Shown piece after piece: positions 22,761 through 33,192 of a stretch of DNA of 64,000 nucleotides (position 1 is the stretch's first letter; each line of letters begins with the position of its first letter). The stretch covers positions 62,205,876 to 62,269,875 of the forward strand of contig CM056576.1 of NCBI GenBank assembly GCA_029721435.1, read 5' to 3'. Made by a program: the position numbers and the translations under genes. A model generated the notes under the pieces. The model made no database searches, was not told where the DNA came from, and saw nothing but the letters and a program-made list of their open reading frames with translations. The stretch is from Gymnothorax reevesii (lineage: Eukaryota; Chordata; Actinopteri; Anguilliformes; Muraenidae).

Positions 22761-23515
22761 AATTGTGTTTTTATTGCCTCTGAGTATGTGTGCGTTTCCC
22801 CTTCAGCGAGGAATGGAAACTAATGGCGCTGAGCTGGCAACGAACTCAGTCGGTGTAGTGATTAAGGCCACAGTGTGTGGTGTGATGAACATTGCTTTCT
22901 CCGCAGGTTACAGGTCCCGGTGCAGTCACTAAAGTAATGTTTAACTTAACATGTAAACCTTTGTTCACAGCCTCATCGATGGAGAGAAAAAAAAAAAAAC
23001 CTAAAAAACATTTTTTTAAAAAAAGACCACATAAGAATTCAAGAGATAGGACATAGAGTGAATGGCATGAGGGAAGAGTACAGAAGTGGAAAGCGGAAAT
23101 ACCTCAAAAATTTTTACTCATGCCGCATCTACCCCTTCCTTTTCAAATTTTCCCCCATCATTCTAAACCTCCTTCTCACTCATAAAACCCCCTGTTAAGA
23201 CTTGAAAAATCACAACAAAGAAAACCAGCAATGACAACTTAAACAAATTTATTCATCAGTAAATAAAAAAACTTCTACAAAAAAATCAACTGTTTAATCC
23301 TCTAATAAAACTCTAATGCCACCATTTACCTCTGTTGCCAAAACAAAAACTCTGCCTCTGCTCTGCTCTTCTCTGACCAAAATCACAGCATTTATATAGA
23401 CTAGCAGCATTCTGGAAAGATCTACAGGATTCTGGGAAATTCCGGCCTATCCAGGCAGGAAGGTGCCAGAAGCTTCTTGAAAACACTAGTCTATTCCAAA
23501 TGAAACAAGAGCCAT
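22761..23515. other. No gene recognised
   Basis: A phrase at 22847-22935 (TCGGTGTAGTGATTAAGG, GGTTACAGGTCCCGG) is faintly tRNA-SINE-like but too diverged to call. A/T-rich runs follow at 22985-23020. Nothing else is seen. Confidence 0.35.
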
Positions 23516-24515
23516 CAGAAGATGGCATATCCCCCCGGCCCCCGGAAAATCAGGGAGGCCGCGGGTACCTTGTACTAATAAATATCTTCTCAAAGTTTCA
23601 TGAAAATACTTTGAAGTTCTGCCAGAGGAATGTAACTTTCCACATCTTTCTGAGCCTGTTCCATTTGTTTTCATGAAGCTGAACAGCCCAAATAGCAAGA
23701 GACACCCTTCTTAATTCACAGGGATGTTGAAAGTTTTGTTACTGAGTTATGCCTCAGAAATGAGCTACACCCTAACCAGAAACTGAGTGTAACCTGTGGC
23801 TATAGAAACACACACACACAAAAAAAATCTAAATCTCAGCAATTCCTAAATAGGATAAGGCACATCTACAGGGTAAATGAGATCAACATTAGATAAACAT
23901 TGTGCAATTATCATGTATTGCTCTGGAACCAGTGACACTTGCTTCAACTTTCTGCCATGAAAAAAAAAACCAAGAAAAATAAAAAAATTCTTAAGTTCTA
24001 AATACCAAAAGGCACATCTACATTGTATATCAAATCTACACACCAAATTTGGTGAAGAAATATTAAAAGGTTATTGAGTTACACTTCAGAAACAGTCTCT
24101 AGGGAGAGTGTGGTTTAAGTCCAACTTGTGGCCTTGGAAACACAAAAAATAAAAATTTTAGAAATTCCTAAATACCGAAAGGCACATCTCCATGATATGA
24201 GATCTACGCACCAAATTTTGCGAAGAAATATTAAGCGGTTATTGAGTTCTGCCCCGGAAACGAGCCATACCCTTCCCAGAGACTAAGTCCAACTTGTAGC
24301 CATGGAAACACAAAAAATGAAAATTTTAGAAATTTCTAAATATCAAAAGGCACATCTACATGATATATCAGATCTACACATTAAATTTCGTGAAGAAATA
24401 TTGAACGGTTTTTGAGTTCTGCCCCGGAAACGAAATGATTACGGACGGACGGACAGGCAGACAGACAGACATGGCTATCGCTATATCCCCCGCATTATAT
24501 GCCGGGAGGATAATT
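23516..24515 (+). repeat. Non-autonomous repeat with tandem units
   Basis: It starts with ATATCCCCCCGGCCCCCGG and ends with a GACGGACGGACAGGCAGACA run and a terminal hairpin region (ATATCCCCCGCATTATATG). Between 23830 and 24430 are about four diverged units of 155-165 bp, each containing AAAGGCACATCTACA, ATCTACACACCAAATTT, GAAGAAATATT and TTATTGAGTT. It has no coding capacity. The architecture matches copies at 12.9, 29.9 and 47.0 kb, although the sequences differ. Confidence 0.6.
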
Positions 24516-25000
24516 ACATCAGATCATGTTTTGCTCCAGACGCACCACCGGAGAGAGCTGAAGAACAAAATAAATAGCTGACCAGCAAGGCAACAAAAAC
24601 AGCATGTAACAAATGTCCATTTAAAAATGAATTATAATGCTGTACATAAAATACTCATACATAACACCCCCCAAAAATATTTGTGCCCCCTTTTAAAAAT
24701 CATTCCGGTCAAAAAAAAGACCCCAAAAAGTGGAGGTTGTGTGTGGTACTCATGCCTTTCTCTGCACTACCTTGACATAATTTCATTCCCCCTCAGAAAT
24801 TGTTGTGGCGAATAAAAAGCCGAAAAAGGCAGAGATTAAATAGGTAATTCTTTCCTGTAGAAGTGATCGATTCGCTAGCTCCACATAAGCAACTTGTACG
24901 CGCTAATGGAACTTACGGTCTACAAAAACTGCATTATGTTCATAGCATAACCAAGCTCTCTCTAGCTGTCGCCCACTATCCATAAAGCTGCTTTTTTTGG
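24516..25000. other. No gene; homolog of the 26.3-kb segment inside
   Basis: The part 24838-24960 is a paralog of 26323-26398 plus 27339-27360 and serves as an uninterrupted version of that site. The rest shows nothing recognisable. Confidence 0.5.
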
Positions 25001-25920
25001 GGGACAGATTAACCTACATTCAAAGTAAATGCAGAGACGCAAATACACACGTTATGGGTGCGGTAGGGTCAGTTCATACTCTACGCAAGGTACGCGAGCG
25101 CCAACGCAAGGCAACACATCAAGCAACGCAAGGTAGCCATCTTGCATCCTTGCGCAGCAAAGTGTGCCGTCCAAATTTTTGTGACGTGAGGCGTGTATTT
25201 CTGTGAGATTCCAATCGGGGAGATAAAGCAAACAAGTTGACATGGTCAACAACATCCCCCGCCAAATACCTGAATCGCACACACCTCATTTTCGAACTTG
25301 AGGCCTTGATGGTCTGAAGCTACACAACATGTTTGGTTATCCTATCTCTAATAGTTCCTGAAAAAAGCTGTCCCCTTTTCGGACGGACGGATGCACGGAC
25401 GGACGGAGCTCAAACCTACATCCCCCTCACACTTTGTGGCGGGGGATAATAATGCACCATTCGCTGCGTTCAACACACCAAAAAGGAAAAAAAAAGGAGG
25501 GAGGAAGAGAGGACTGTGCTACCACCTATTGCATGAGCAGTGTAGCGCAGCAAGAGACGCGCGTTCAGGCTTCTCTGTGAATGGAACGAACATTCAGAAT
25601 GGAACGGACCTGTGCTCGCGTTCGATCGCGTACCTTGAGTAGAGTATGAACCGGCCCTTAACCATTTTTCACACCAGACGCAAAATGAATTTGTGACAGA
25701 TTAGCTACATTCAAAGTCAATAAAAAGACGCAAATATACGTGTCATGGGTGCATAAAGCAGCTTTCACACCGGACGTGGAATTAATTTTCCGCGAGACAT
25801 GTTACATTGAAAGTCAATACAAAGACGCGAATACACGCGTTATGGGCGTGTTAAGCAGCTTTCACACCGGTCGGGACACAAATTTTTCGCGCGACAGATT
25901 ACATTCAAAGTCATGACCGC
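25000..25920. repeat. Cluster of MITE copies (TTTCACACCGG family)
   Basis: Three diverged units at about 25005-25064/25659-25755, 25756-25855 and 25856-25920 share TTTCACACCGG, a GCGACAGATTA-like block, ACATTCAAAGTCAAT, AAGACGCGAATACACG and GTTATGGGTG. The first is split by a Harbinger-like element. A complete short copy lies at 26790-26897. Confidence 0.6.
25065..25658. mobile_element. Harbinger-like MITE
   Basis: The left end AGGGTCAGTTCATACTCTAC and the right end, inverted, AGGGCCGGTTCATACTCTAC form terminal repeats of about 30 bp. If the repeat starts at GGG, the flanks are GTA and TTA, close to the TWA duplications of PIF/Harbinger. A GACGGACGGATGCACGGACG run and hairpin at 25380-25450 mark another nested repeat inside. 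No transposase is present. Confidence 0.55.
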
Positions 25921-26322
25921 TTATCAGCTACTGCATGTTAGTTTGCGTGCTCTGCTAATTAAAAATGCTCCTGGTTAACTTATATGCAGCAATTCTGATC
26001 GGTATGCTTGTGTTACTTCGGTAAGCATCAATGTGACGGTTTCATCATAACGTTGCCTGATTTTAACCACCACAGTTGAAGCTATACGGAGAGGTGCAGT
26101 TACACCAGATGTAGGTTTTGAAAAGCTTGAGGTGCGTTTTTGGGTGCAAAGCAAAACAATCGCTTTACTTATCCATGCCCGGGGTCTGCCTGATACTTCT
26201 CCAATACCTGGGCAGGCTCTCTGATGCTACCAGTGAAAGCAATAGGGAAGCGCACAGGCTATAATGTGTCCAGCATAACAAAATTTCTCTGCATTGCCGT
26301 CCACTGAATGTTAAATTCTTTC
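25921..26322. other. No gene recognised
   Basis: Only short frames without motifs; a 90-codon minus frame at 26165-26437 crosses into repeats and is not supported. Confidence 0.4.
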
Positions 26323-26398
26323 CTGTAAAAGTTATCGATTCACTAGCTCCACATAAGCAACGGTTCACGCAAACGGAACTTACGGTCTGTAAAACCTG

Positions 26399-27338
26399 GG
26401 GCCGGTCACATAAACTTAGTTTAAGACTGGCTGTCACTGTAGACTGGTCTTAAATTGTCAAGTTAGACTAGCCTAATTAAGACTGACTGTTGCATAAAGC
26501 TTAAGACTGACTTGATTTGAGGCATAAAAATTAGCCACCTCTCCCCCTGGCTAACCCTGAGATGAGAGCTTTGTTGCCATGGCAACACATTGTAAGAACA
26601 CCTGTTAGAGGACACAAAGATACAGCAATATTTATTGTTTTTCTAACAAAAAAGGACAAAAAATATTTTACATTGGAAACAGGATTATTAGCCCTTTTTT
26701 TTTTTATTTGTATTTATTTATTTTGTAGTTTTGGAGGGGGTCCTCCTCCGGTGCCTGGATTTTTTCCTCTTTCATATTTCCGTCTTAAGATGCTTTCACA
26801 CCGGACGCGAAACAAATTTTTCGCACGACAGATTAAAATCAATGTCAATGCAAAGACGCGAATACACGCGAAACGCTTTCCGGTGTGAAAGCAGCTTTGG
26901 ATTGTTGCACAATATTTTTAAAACGTTTTTGAACATCTTTTACGGTTCTCACGACCGTTGATACCGTTCGCCTTTTCTGTAATTTTCTCCCCTAACTTGA
27001 TGACGGGTCAAATTTCCATTCGCTTGATTAAAACTATTGAACAAAAGACTTCTATCGGCATTATATTTCTCCAGCAAGGAAAAGGTTTTCCGTTGCGCTA
27101 AAGTGCGGTGATCTCCCGCTGCCACCGAGTGTCGCTATTGTGTCCGCCATGTTTTTCTACTCTATGAAGTGTCTTATTTTACCCATGATGCAAAGCGCGA
27201 CCGGCTATCCAAGTCAGTCTTAAATAAGTCACTCAAAGACAGATTTTATGCAACAGGCATATTTAATTATCTATCGTAAGTCTGACTTAAAAATACATTA
27301 AAGTCAAAGACTGGGTCTAATTTTATGCAACCGGCCCC
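26399..27338. mobile_element. DNA transposon with GGGGCCGG ends
   Basis: The left end TGGGGCCGGTCACATAAACT and the right end, inverted, CAGGGGCCGGTTGCATAAAA form terminal repeats that extend into AAGACTG-rich subterminal blocks. Comparison with 24838-24960, which lacks the element, confirms both junctions. No transposase frame was recognised in its 940 bp. A 108-bp MITE of the TTTCACACCGG family sits inside. The superfamily is not determined. Confidence 0.65.
26790..26897. mobile_element. Short palindromic-ended MITE
   Basis: GCTTTCACACCGGACGCG at the left is matched by the inverted GCTTTCACACCGGAAAGCG at the right, with AAGACGCGAATACACGCG inside. It lies within the larger element at 26399-27338, so it inserted there or was carried with it. 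Confidence 0.6.
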
Positions 27339-27339
27339 T

Positions 27340-27735
27340 GTATTTTGTTCATGACATAACCGGAGCACCATCCATAACGCGCAGACACTGGTCATTCCGA
27401 CGCAGTAAGTAAACCATTACCACAGGCAATTTCCGAAATGGCCGTATAGCCTGGAGCTTTCGCCCCTCTGTCATATACCAGCGCAGAAGCTGTTTGTTTC
27501 TCCACCCTAACGACACACCAGTTATGCACACGAACCAGCAGGTCCTTACAATACACACCGAAGCAGTCCATAAGCTGTTGGTCCACTTTTAGCTGCTCCT
27601 CACTGTCCATGTTTCCCTCTAAACTCAGACCCACTGGATTTCTAGGTCTCCGGTCTACACCTAGGTCGGTCTATAGGAGAATTAGGAGTACTCCTAGCGC
27701 TAAGATAAGATGCTTTGTGAATACGGGCCCAGATT
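27340..27735 (-). mobile_element. PIF/Harbinger-like terminal fragment
   Basis: The right end (GATGCTTTGTGAATACGGGC at plus 27709-27728) is, on the minus strand, the GGGCCCGTATTCACAAAGC terminus that I associate with fish Harbinger elements. About 100 bp inside it a minus-strand frame begins. The other terminus was not found. Its interior is interrupted by the element at 26399-27338. Confidence 0.5.
27392..27634 (-). CDS. Unknown frame inside Harbinger-like end
   Basis: The 80-codon frame (methionines at residues 1 and 9; MDSEEQLKVDQQLMDCFGVY from the second) lies just inside a Harbinger-like terminus and reads away from it, as a first coding exon of such an element would. A GTAATG that could serve as a splice donor occurs near plus 27420-27426. 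I do not recognise a domain. It may be the start of a transposase or of an accessory DNA-binding protein, or a chance frame. Confidence 0.3.
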   Translation of the reverse strand: MGLSLEGNMDSEEQLKVDQQLMDCFGVYCKDLLVRVHNWCVVRVEKQTASALVYDRGAKAPGYTAISEIACGNGLLTASE

Positions 27736-27781
27736 TATAACGAAATGGAAAATAAAAATATATCACTATCAATCAGAACAC

Positions 27782-28113
27782 TTTATTGAGCAGAGTTTAA
27801 ACAGAAACATTGATTGGGTACCCATCTTGAAGAACTGAGCCATCTGATCAAACATTCACGTTTAATAGGCTATCTAAAAGATTCAGTAGACTTCAAGAGA
27901 TTAAAAACAATAATCGACTGTCGGACACGGAGTTATAGCTATTGACACCATCCCACTGTCGGACGCGGAGTTATTTCGAACACGTAGACACTGCGTTTTT
28001 ATTTAGCCCCAGCCATCATCCTCATGTCCACGGTTGTCGCTGGCGGCCGTTCTCTATTCTGTTCAACTTCACGGTGTAGAGATCTAGGATATTGAGTCAT
28101 AGCCCCACCTGCT
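27782..28113 (-). other. Possible terminal exon with polyA signal
   Basis: On the minus strand, CCCTGTTAAACAG could be a splice acceptor. It precedes a frame (GGAMTQYPRSLHREVEQ and on) that stops with MMAGAK about 110 bp later. A CAATAAAG polyA signal lies at plus 27781-27787, about 210 bp past the stop. No known family was recognised. Two near-identical GTCGGACACGGAG/GTCGGACGCGGAG blocks lie in the presumed UTR. Confidence 0.2.
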
Positions 28114-28281
28114 GTTTAACAGGGACAATAACAGTGAGGACATTTGTGAGAAAATCCTTTACGCCATGTCAGCGGTAGAAAACTGCCAAAAGTGATTTGT
28201 ACTTGTAGGAAATGGTTCTCGTCGTATACTTGTAATCGGTACGTTTTGTATTTGTAAAACTGAAAACATTCGTTTGTTAAT

Positions 28282-28487
28282 GGTGTTTTGTATTTGCAAA
28301 CCACTCTGTATTTGTTTGCAAATCGTTTTTATATTTGCAAATCACACCTTGTTTGTACGTGAATCGTTTTTATATTTGCAAATCACACTGTATTTGTTTG
28401 CAAATCGTTTTCATATTTGCAAACCACACTTTGTTTGCACGTGAATCATTTTTATATTTGCAAATCACATTGTATTTGTTTGTGAAT
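28282..28487. repeat. 41-bp minisatellite with 82-bp higher order
   Basis: Four adjacent 41-bp units start at 28324, 28365, 28406 and 28447, each opening CGTTTTTATATTTGCAAAYC. A diverged unit precedes them (28282-28323). Units 1 and 3 share the ending GTTTGYACGTGAAT, while units 2 and 4 share TGTATTTGTTTG. The array is therefore a two-unit, 82-bp higher-order repeat. The open plus frame at 28335-28544 follows from this periodicity and is not a gene. Confidence 0.85.
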
Positions 28488-28851
28488 CGTGGTGCATTTG
28501 TAAAACATGTTCGGTTTGTATACAAGGTTTTGGCAGTAATTTAACTCCATAGACAGGAAACAACAGAGAATGACCACAGCTTAGGCTGCCTGAAGTGACC
28601 CTGCGTACGAAGGATGATAGCAGTCATGCGATGGACTTCAGAGACTGCTTTCAGTCATGCCCTTTAATCATGCCCTTGTAATGGCATGATGTTTCACTAT
28701 ATGCCACTTTTTCTGATGAATCAAAGCGCAAATTAACATTCAGTTTGGCCGCAAGTTAGTGCCATTGATACTACAATTGGTGCAACTCTGGTCGTGTTCT
28801 GCAACAGGGAAAAATCGGCTACTTAAGCAATCTAAACGAGCACACAAATGT
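28488..28851. other. No gene recognised
   Basis: Nothing beyond short frames. Confidence 0.4.
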
Positions 28852-28859
28852 GTCAAATG

Positions 28860-29521
28860 CAGGGTTGGGTTCAATTACTTTTTTCCAATTAAAATTGATT
28901 GTAATTGTAATTACAATTACTTTCTGGAAAGAATGTTCAACTATAACTACTTTTCGATGAAAAAATTTCAATTAAAATTAAAGTACAATTATGAAAGTAA
29001 TTGATTACAATTACTGTAATTGAAACAAGAAGAGCACCGCCAACGGTGCCTAATACGCCCGTCATGAACATGGATCAGGAAGTGGACAGACAACATGATA
29101 CCAATATCCAACAGACAACAGCCCCATGTGAGCTTTGACCTTTGTCCGTGACTTTGACCTTGGAGGGAGGGCCGTAAACATGGTACGCGACACTCCGCTC
29201 AGTGATGGTACATGTGTGTGTGAAATATCATGGATGTATCTGAAGCGGTTGAGAAGTTATGCTCCGGACAAGCCCCATCTGGGCCCCATGTGACCTTTGA
29301 CCTTTGCCAGTGACCTTGACCTTGACCGGGTGAACGAAATCATGGTGCGCGACACAGCGCCTAGTGATGGAGCACGTGTATGTGAAGTATCACGAATGTA
29401 GCTCAAGCGGCTCAGGAGTTATGCCCCGGACAAGAAATTGCTAACAGACAACAGACAGACGGACGGACAGATGGACGGACAGGGGTGATGACATGATAAA
29501 AAGTAATTGAACCCAACCCTG
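28860..29521. mobile_element. Non-autonomous hAT with near-exact duplication
   Basis: The ends CAGGGTTGGGTTCAATTACT (left) and, inverted, CAGGGTTGGGTTCAATTACT (right) match. The flanks are GTCAAATG (28852-28859) and GTCAAATC (29522-29529), a hAT-sized 8-bp duplication with one difference. The interior begins with AATTAC/GTAATT palindromic sequence to about 29030 and is then filled by a tandem-structured repeat. No transposase is encoded. Confidence 0.85.
29030..29495 (+). repeat. Tandem-unit repeat nested in the hAT
   Basis: It starts with the small palindrome CACCGCCAACGGTG. It contains two units with CCCCATGTGAGCTTTGACCT or similar, GACCTTGACC, CGCGACAC, AGTGATGG and GAGTTATGCYCCGGACAAG, and ends with an ACAGACGGACGGACAGATGG run. 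It shares the plan of the other GACGGAC-tailed repeats of the window. Confidence 0.6.
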
Positions 29522-29529
29522 GTCAAATC

Positions 29530-29885
29530 CATCAATGCAAACAATTTAACTAGAAAATTTAGTCACTCACAACCACAGATGTATACCCTGTACAGGAGAA
29601 TATGTTAGTTCAAACATTACACTGACAGGCAGAACTCCAAGCAACAAAACTTAGTACTTGATACATCTACATGCATAATCACATTAATGAACTTTGCATT
29701 CACATCCATAAGTTGAAGTTCTGAACACAGCTGTGTTAGATTCATTCAGGGAACAATAAGGACCTCAAATTGCCTTAAAAACTTCAAAAAGACTACCTGA
29801 CACAATCAACTATCCCACGGACACTGGGTTGCTGTTGGCAGAGGGTGAAGCCCAGCCAGACGCAGCTGACAAGGTAAAACAATGT
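29530..29885. other. No gene recognised
   Basis: Short frames only, no repeat recognised. Confidence 0.4.
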
Positions 29886-30525
29886 GTCACCGCCGCCGCG
29901 CCGCCCTGCATGTTAACGCGATAACTTCAGTAATATTTCAATTAGAAATTCCAAGTTTTGCATATAAGGAAGTATCATAATGAGGAAGAACTGCACAATT
30001 TACAATTTCTAGATTGGACACCAGGGGCCAAAAACTGAAAAAAAAAAATCACTGTTTATCACATCTTCGGAAATATTTGTCCGACTAACCTCAGATCAAG
30101 TGCAAATGAAAGGTCAGGACCTGAGGATGTGTCACACGATGACATTATACCCGTTTGGTTCAAAATTTTGACACAAGGTGGAGCTTTGTCACATTAAATT
30201 CACAATTTTTGCCATATCTTTGGAGCTATTTGTCCAATTGACATGAAACTATGTGCAACTGCAAGGTCATGACCTCACAACGTGTCACATGATGACGCCT
30301 GTATGGTTCAATATTTTGCCACCAGGTGGCGCTTTGTGATGGAAAATTACAATTTTGGCTATATCTTCTGAACAATTTGTCCAATTGACCTGAAATTAAG
30401 TTTAAATGAAAGGTCATGACCTGAGGGGCTTTATTTTGTATTGGGTCTATTCAAGGATTGGGGAATTGGAGGATTGGGGGCGTTTGGGGATATAACCCAA
30501 GCCGTCGCCTCCAACGGCATAAGCC
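29886..30525 (+). repeat. Tandem-structured repeat, copy B
   Basis: Second copy of the repeat at 12905-13620, with the same internal units and the same 3' hairpin (GCCGTCG/CAACGGC, 30501-30518). The 5' palindrome seen in copy A is missing. The right end is followed at once by the right terminus of a hAT element. Confidence 0.7.
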
Positions 30526-30529
30526 TTGT

Positions 30530-30552
30530 TGAAAAAAGTAATTGAACCCAAC
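30530..30552. mobile_element. Orphan hAT right terminus
   Basis: AAAAAGTAATTGAACCCAAC followed by CCTGG repeats the right terminus of the hAT at 28860-29521. No left partner was found. Both copies of this terminus directly follow a tandem-unit repeat. Confidence 0.55.
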
Positions 30553-30589
30553 CCTGGTTTAGGTACCCGTTTTACTGGCAAAACAGCCT

Positions 30590-32150
30590 TACCCCGTCAA
30601 CACACAGACTCTTTGATACCTCTGAAGGTGTGTATGTAGCACCAGGACATTGGCAGCAGATCCTTTAAGTCCTGTAAGTTGGGAAGTGGGACCAGCATGG
30701 ATTGGACTTATTTGTCCTGCACATCGCATAGAGGCTCCACTGTATTGAGATCTACAAAATTTGGAGACTGAGTCAACACCCCAAACTCCTTTTTTTCCCC
30801 TCAAGTCATTCCTTAACCATTTTTGCAGTGTGTCAGGGTGCATTATCCTACTGAGAGGGGCCAATGCCATTAGGAAATATTGTTTAAAAGAAGGGGCGTA
30901 CTTGTTCTGCAACAATGTTTAGGTGGACCTCCTGAAATCTGGAAACACCTACTGAGTTTATCTGTGGCAAGGGTCTTGCAATTGACCAAACTTTTAGGTT
31001 CTGGACTTCTATCAGAAAAATCTAATAAAAGCTTGATTTAGACAGTTCAAACAACACTAATAGCTAGTGCTTTAAGATTTTCAACGCTCTTAATTAATGC
31101 AAATGAGGGTCAAACTCAGTTTCTACCTGAAGTGAAATATGTGCCAAGTTTTTCCAGATCTTCAGAGAAATGACATGAGTCACAGTAACATCCAATTGAA
31201 TGGCAGGACCCAAGGTTTCTCAACAGAACATTGCCAAAAGCATCACATTCCCTCTGCTGGCTTGCCTTCTTCCGATAGTGCATCCAGGTGCAATATCTTC
31301 CCCAGTTAAAGATGCACCATGCAAGTTTATTTTCTGCACGATTATATGTTTGTCTCAATTCGCCGACATCTCCCCAAGATCCGCTAGCTGCCTGTCCCTG
31401 AATTCACTGTAAAACAACAAAAAAAAAAAACCCACACTCTGGAGACTGCATAGGCGTCACAAACTGCAGATAAACACAAGGGGCACAGGCTGTGCCCCAT
31501 AACATAACAAACCATCCCGGCCAATCACTGACAAGAATTGACAGTTATGGAAGCATGGGAGGGGCGAGCTGCCGGTGTTTTGTTTGAATTTGAATGTCAA
31601 CAGAAGTGATGTCAACAAACTTGCATAGTGCACCTTTAAGTGATGCACACACATCCGGCCATCTACATGACCGTGATCCATCAGACCAGACCTCCTTCTT
31701 CCATTGGTCCGTGATGTAGTTCTGATGCTTGCATTCGCATTGTGGGTGCCTTCAGCAGTGGACACGGGTCAGCATGGCCACCCTGACCAGTTAGCAGCAG
31801 CACAGCCCCATACAGAAGAAACTGTGATCCACCATGTGCTCTGACACCTTTCTATGGGAACCAGCATGAAGCTTTTCAGCAATTTGAGCAACAGTAGCTC
31901 TTCTGTTAGATCAGACCACACTGGCCAGCGTTCACTCCCCACACACATCAATGAGCCTTGGCCGCCCATGGCTGTCGCCAGTTCACCAGTTTTCCTTCCT
32001 TGGAACACTTTTGGCAGGTACTGACCACTGCAGACTGATAAAACCCCACAAGAGCTGCAGTTTTTGAGATGCTGACCCAGTCATCTAGCCATCACAATTT
32101 CACCCTGGTCAAAGTCACTTACATCCTTGCACTTACCCATTTCTCCGGCT
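30590..32150 (-). pseudogene. Tc1-like transposase pseudogene
   Basis: Minus-strand pieces cover most of the gene. The DNA-binding part lies near 31770-32140, with an IAQIAEKL-like stretch and HRRKTGEL. The middle part is near 31640-31760, and the catalytic part near 30590-31300. The region where a QDNAPCHT-type second catalytic motif is expected (about 30835-30865) reads RIMHPDT in the open frame, so the frame is shifted or mutated there. The MITE cuts the gene at 31306-31639. Confidence 0.65.
31310..31635. mobile_element. T2/Kolobok-like MITE with TTAA duplication
   Basis: TTAA at 31306-31309 and at 31636-31639 flank ends AGATGCACCATGCAAGTTTA (left) and, inverted, AGGTGCACTATGCAAGTTTG (right). 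The host transposase sequence continues across with one TTAA removed. TTAA duplication plus an AGGTGCAC-type end fits the T2/Kolobok MITE superfamily; piggyBac also duplicates TTAA but has different ends. It is non-coding. Confidence 0.75.
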
Positions 32151-33037
32151 TCCAATACATCAACTATGAAGACAAACTATTGTAGGGTGTTTACATGATT
32201 GTGCCCCTGTCAGTCCCCATGAGGAAAGAGGACTGTTTACAAAGCTGATATGCGGGGGTCAATAAGGGACTGTTGTTCAGTCATGATGAAATATTACCCA
32301 GTTATTATGTTACTCCTGCAAGTTTCTAACAAACACCTCAGGATGGTCAGTATTGTATAAGCCATGGTCCAGTCTTGTGTAATCATGTGGGAGGTCATCT
32401 TTGTTTGTCCAACTTCTGTAAGGCAAGAAGCAACTGATGTGTGAGCCTGCAGCATGTGATTTTTCAGGTTTCTGCTTCCTGCTTTTTGGGCCCCTACTAT
32501 ATTGACAACTTGGTTTTCCTCTGATCTTTGGGTATATAGGTAGAAGAGTGGTTCTGGAATGGTTCTGGGAGACTCTTCAACATGGGCTTCTGCGCGACAT
32601 TCCTGTAGAGTCATTTATCTCACTGCATTCTGTTGCTTAATTTGCAATTCATACATCTGTAAATAAATTGTATTAATCTTAACCAAGTATTCCTCTGACT
32701 GATATCCAATTCATAGCTTTGGATTTTCGGTTCTGACACACGCTCAAGTCTTTGGGTATCTACACCCTGTAGTAACTCGTCTGCACATTTAATTGTATTA
32801 TGTCCAGCTGTATCAGCCATAGGCACGTCCGCCTCGACAAAGCTAGATTGCTGTCCTTGCAGAACTGTTGCGTGCAGCCTTCAGCGTGTCAGTGTTAGTG
32901 CGGAGGAAGGTTAAGTATGAATCAATTTGGAGTCAGATCATTACAATTAAGCTTTAAATTAATAATCAAAAAAAGTTCATACTGTCTGTGGTAACGAACT
33001 AGCATTGACGTTCTTATTTTCAGACAGAAAAGGTTTA

Positions 33038-33082
33038 ATCCTACCTTGACATGTTTCGACGGGATACTCCAGTCTTCTTCAG
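33038..33082 (-). ncRNA. Hammerhead-ribozyme-like motif (left arm)
   Basis: The mirror copy on the minus strand has CTGAAGA, GAAA and GTC in the same order, but stem II (GACTGGA/TCCCGTC) has one mismatch. It is the decayed partner of the right-arm motif. Confidence 0.3.
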
Positions 33083-33148
33083 AAGAGTCACCGATGTCAC
33101 GCTCGCGAACATCAGCTGATAAGACACGTCACTCGTAACATCAGTGAC

Positions 33149-33192
33149 TCTTCTGAAGAAGACGGGAGTATCCCGTCGAAACATGTCAAGGT
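33149..33192 (+). ncRNA. Hammerhead-ribozyme-like motif (right arm)
   Basis: CTGAAGA at 33153-33159 is followed by one extra A, a perfect 7-bp stem GACGGGA/TCCCGTC with loop GTA (33161-33177), GAAA at 33178-33181 and GTC at 33185-33187. CTT before and AAG after can form a stem I. This is the order of a type I hammerhead core (CUGANGA, stem II, GAAA, stem III, GUC). The extra A after the core and the very short stem III argue for caution. Confidence 0.4.

Noticed and set aside
28335..28544. 69-codon plus frame
   Set aside because: It is produced by the 41-bp minisatellite period.
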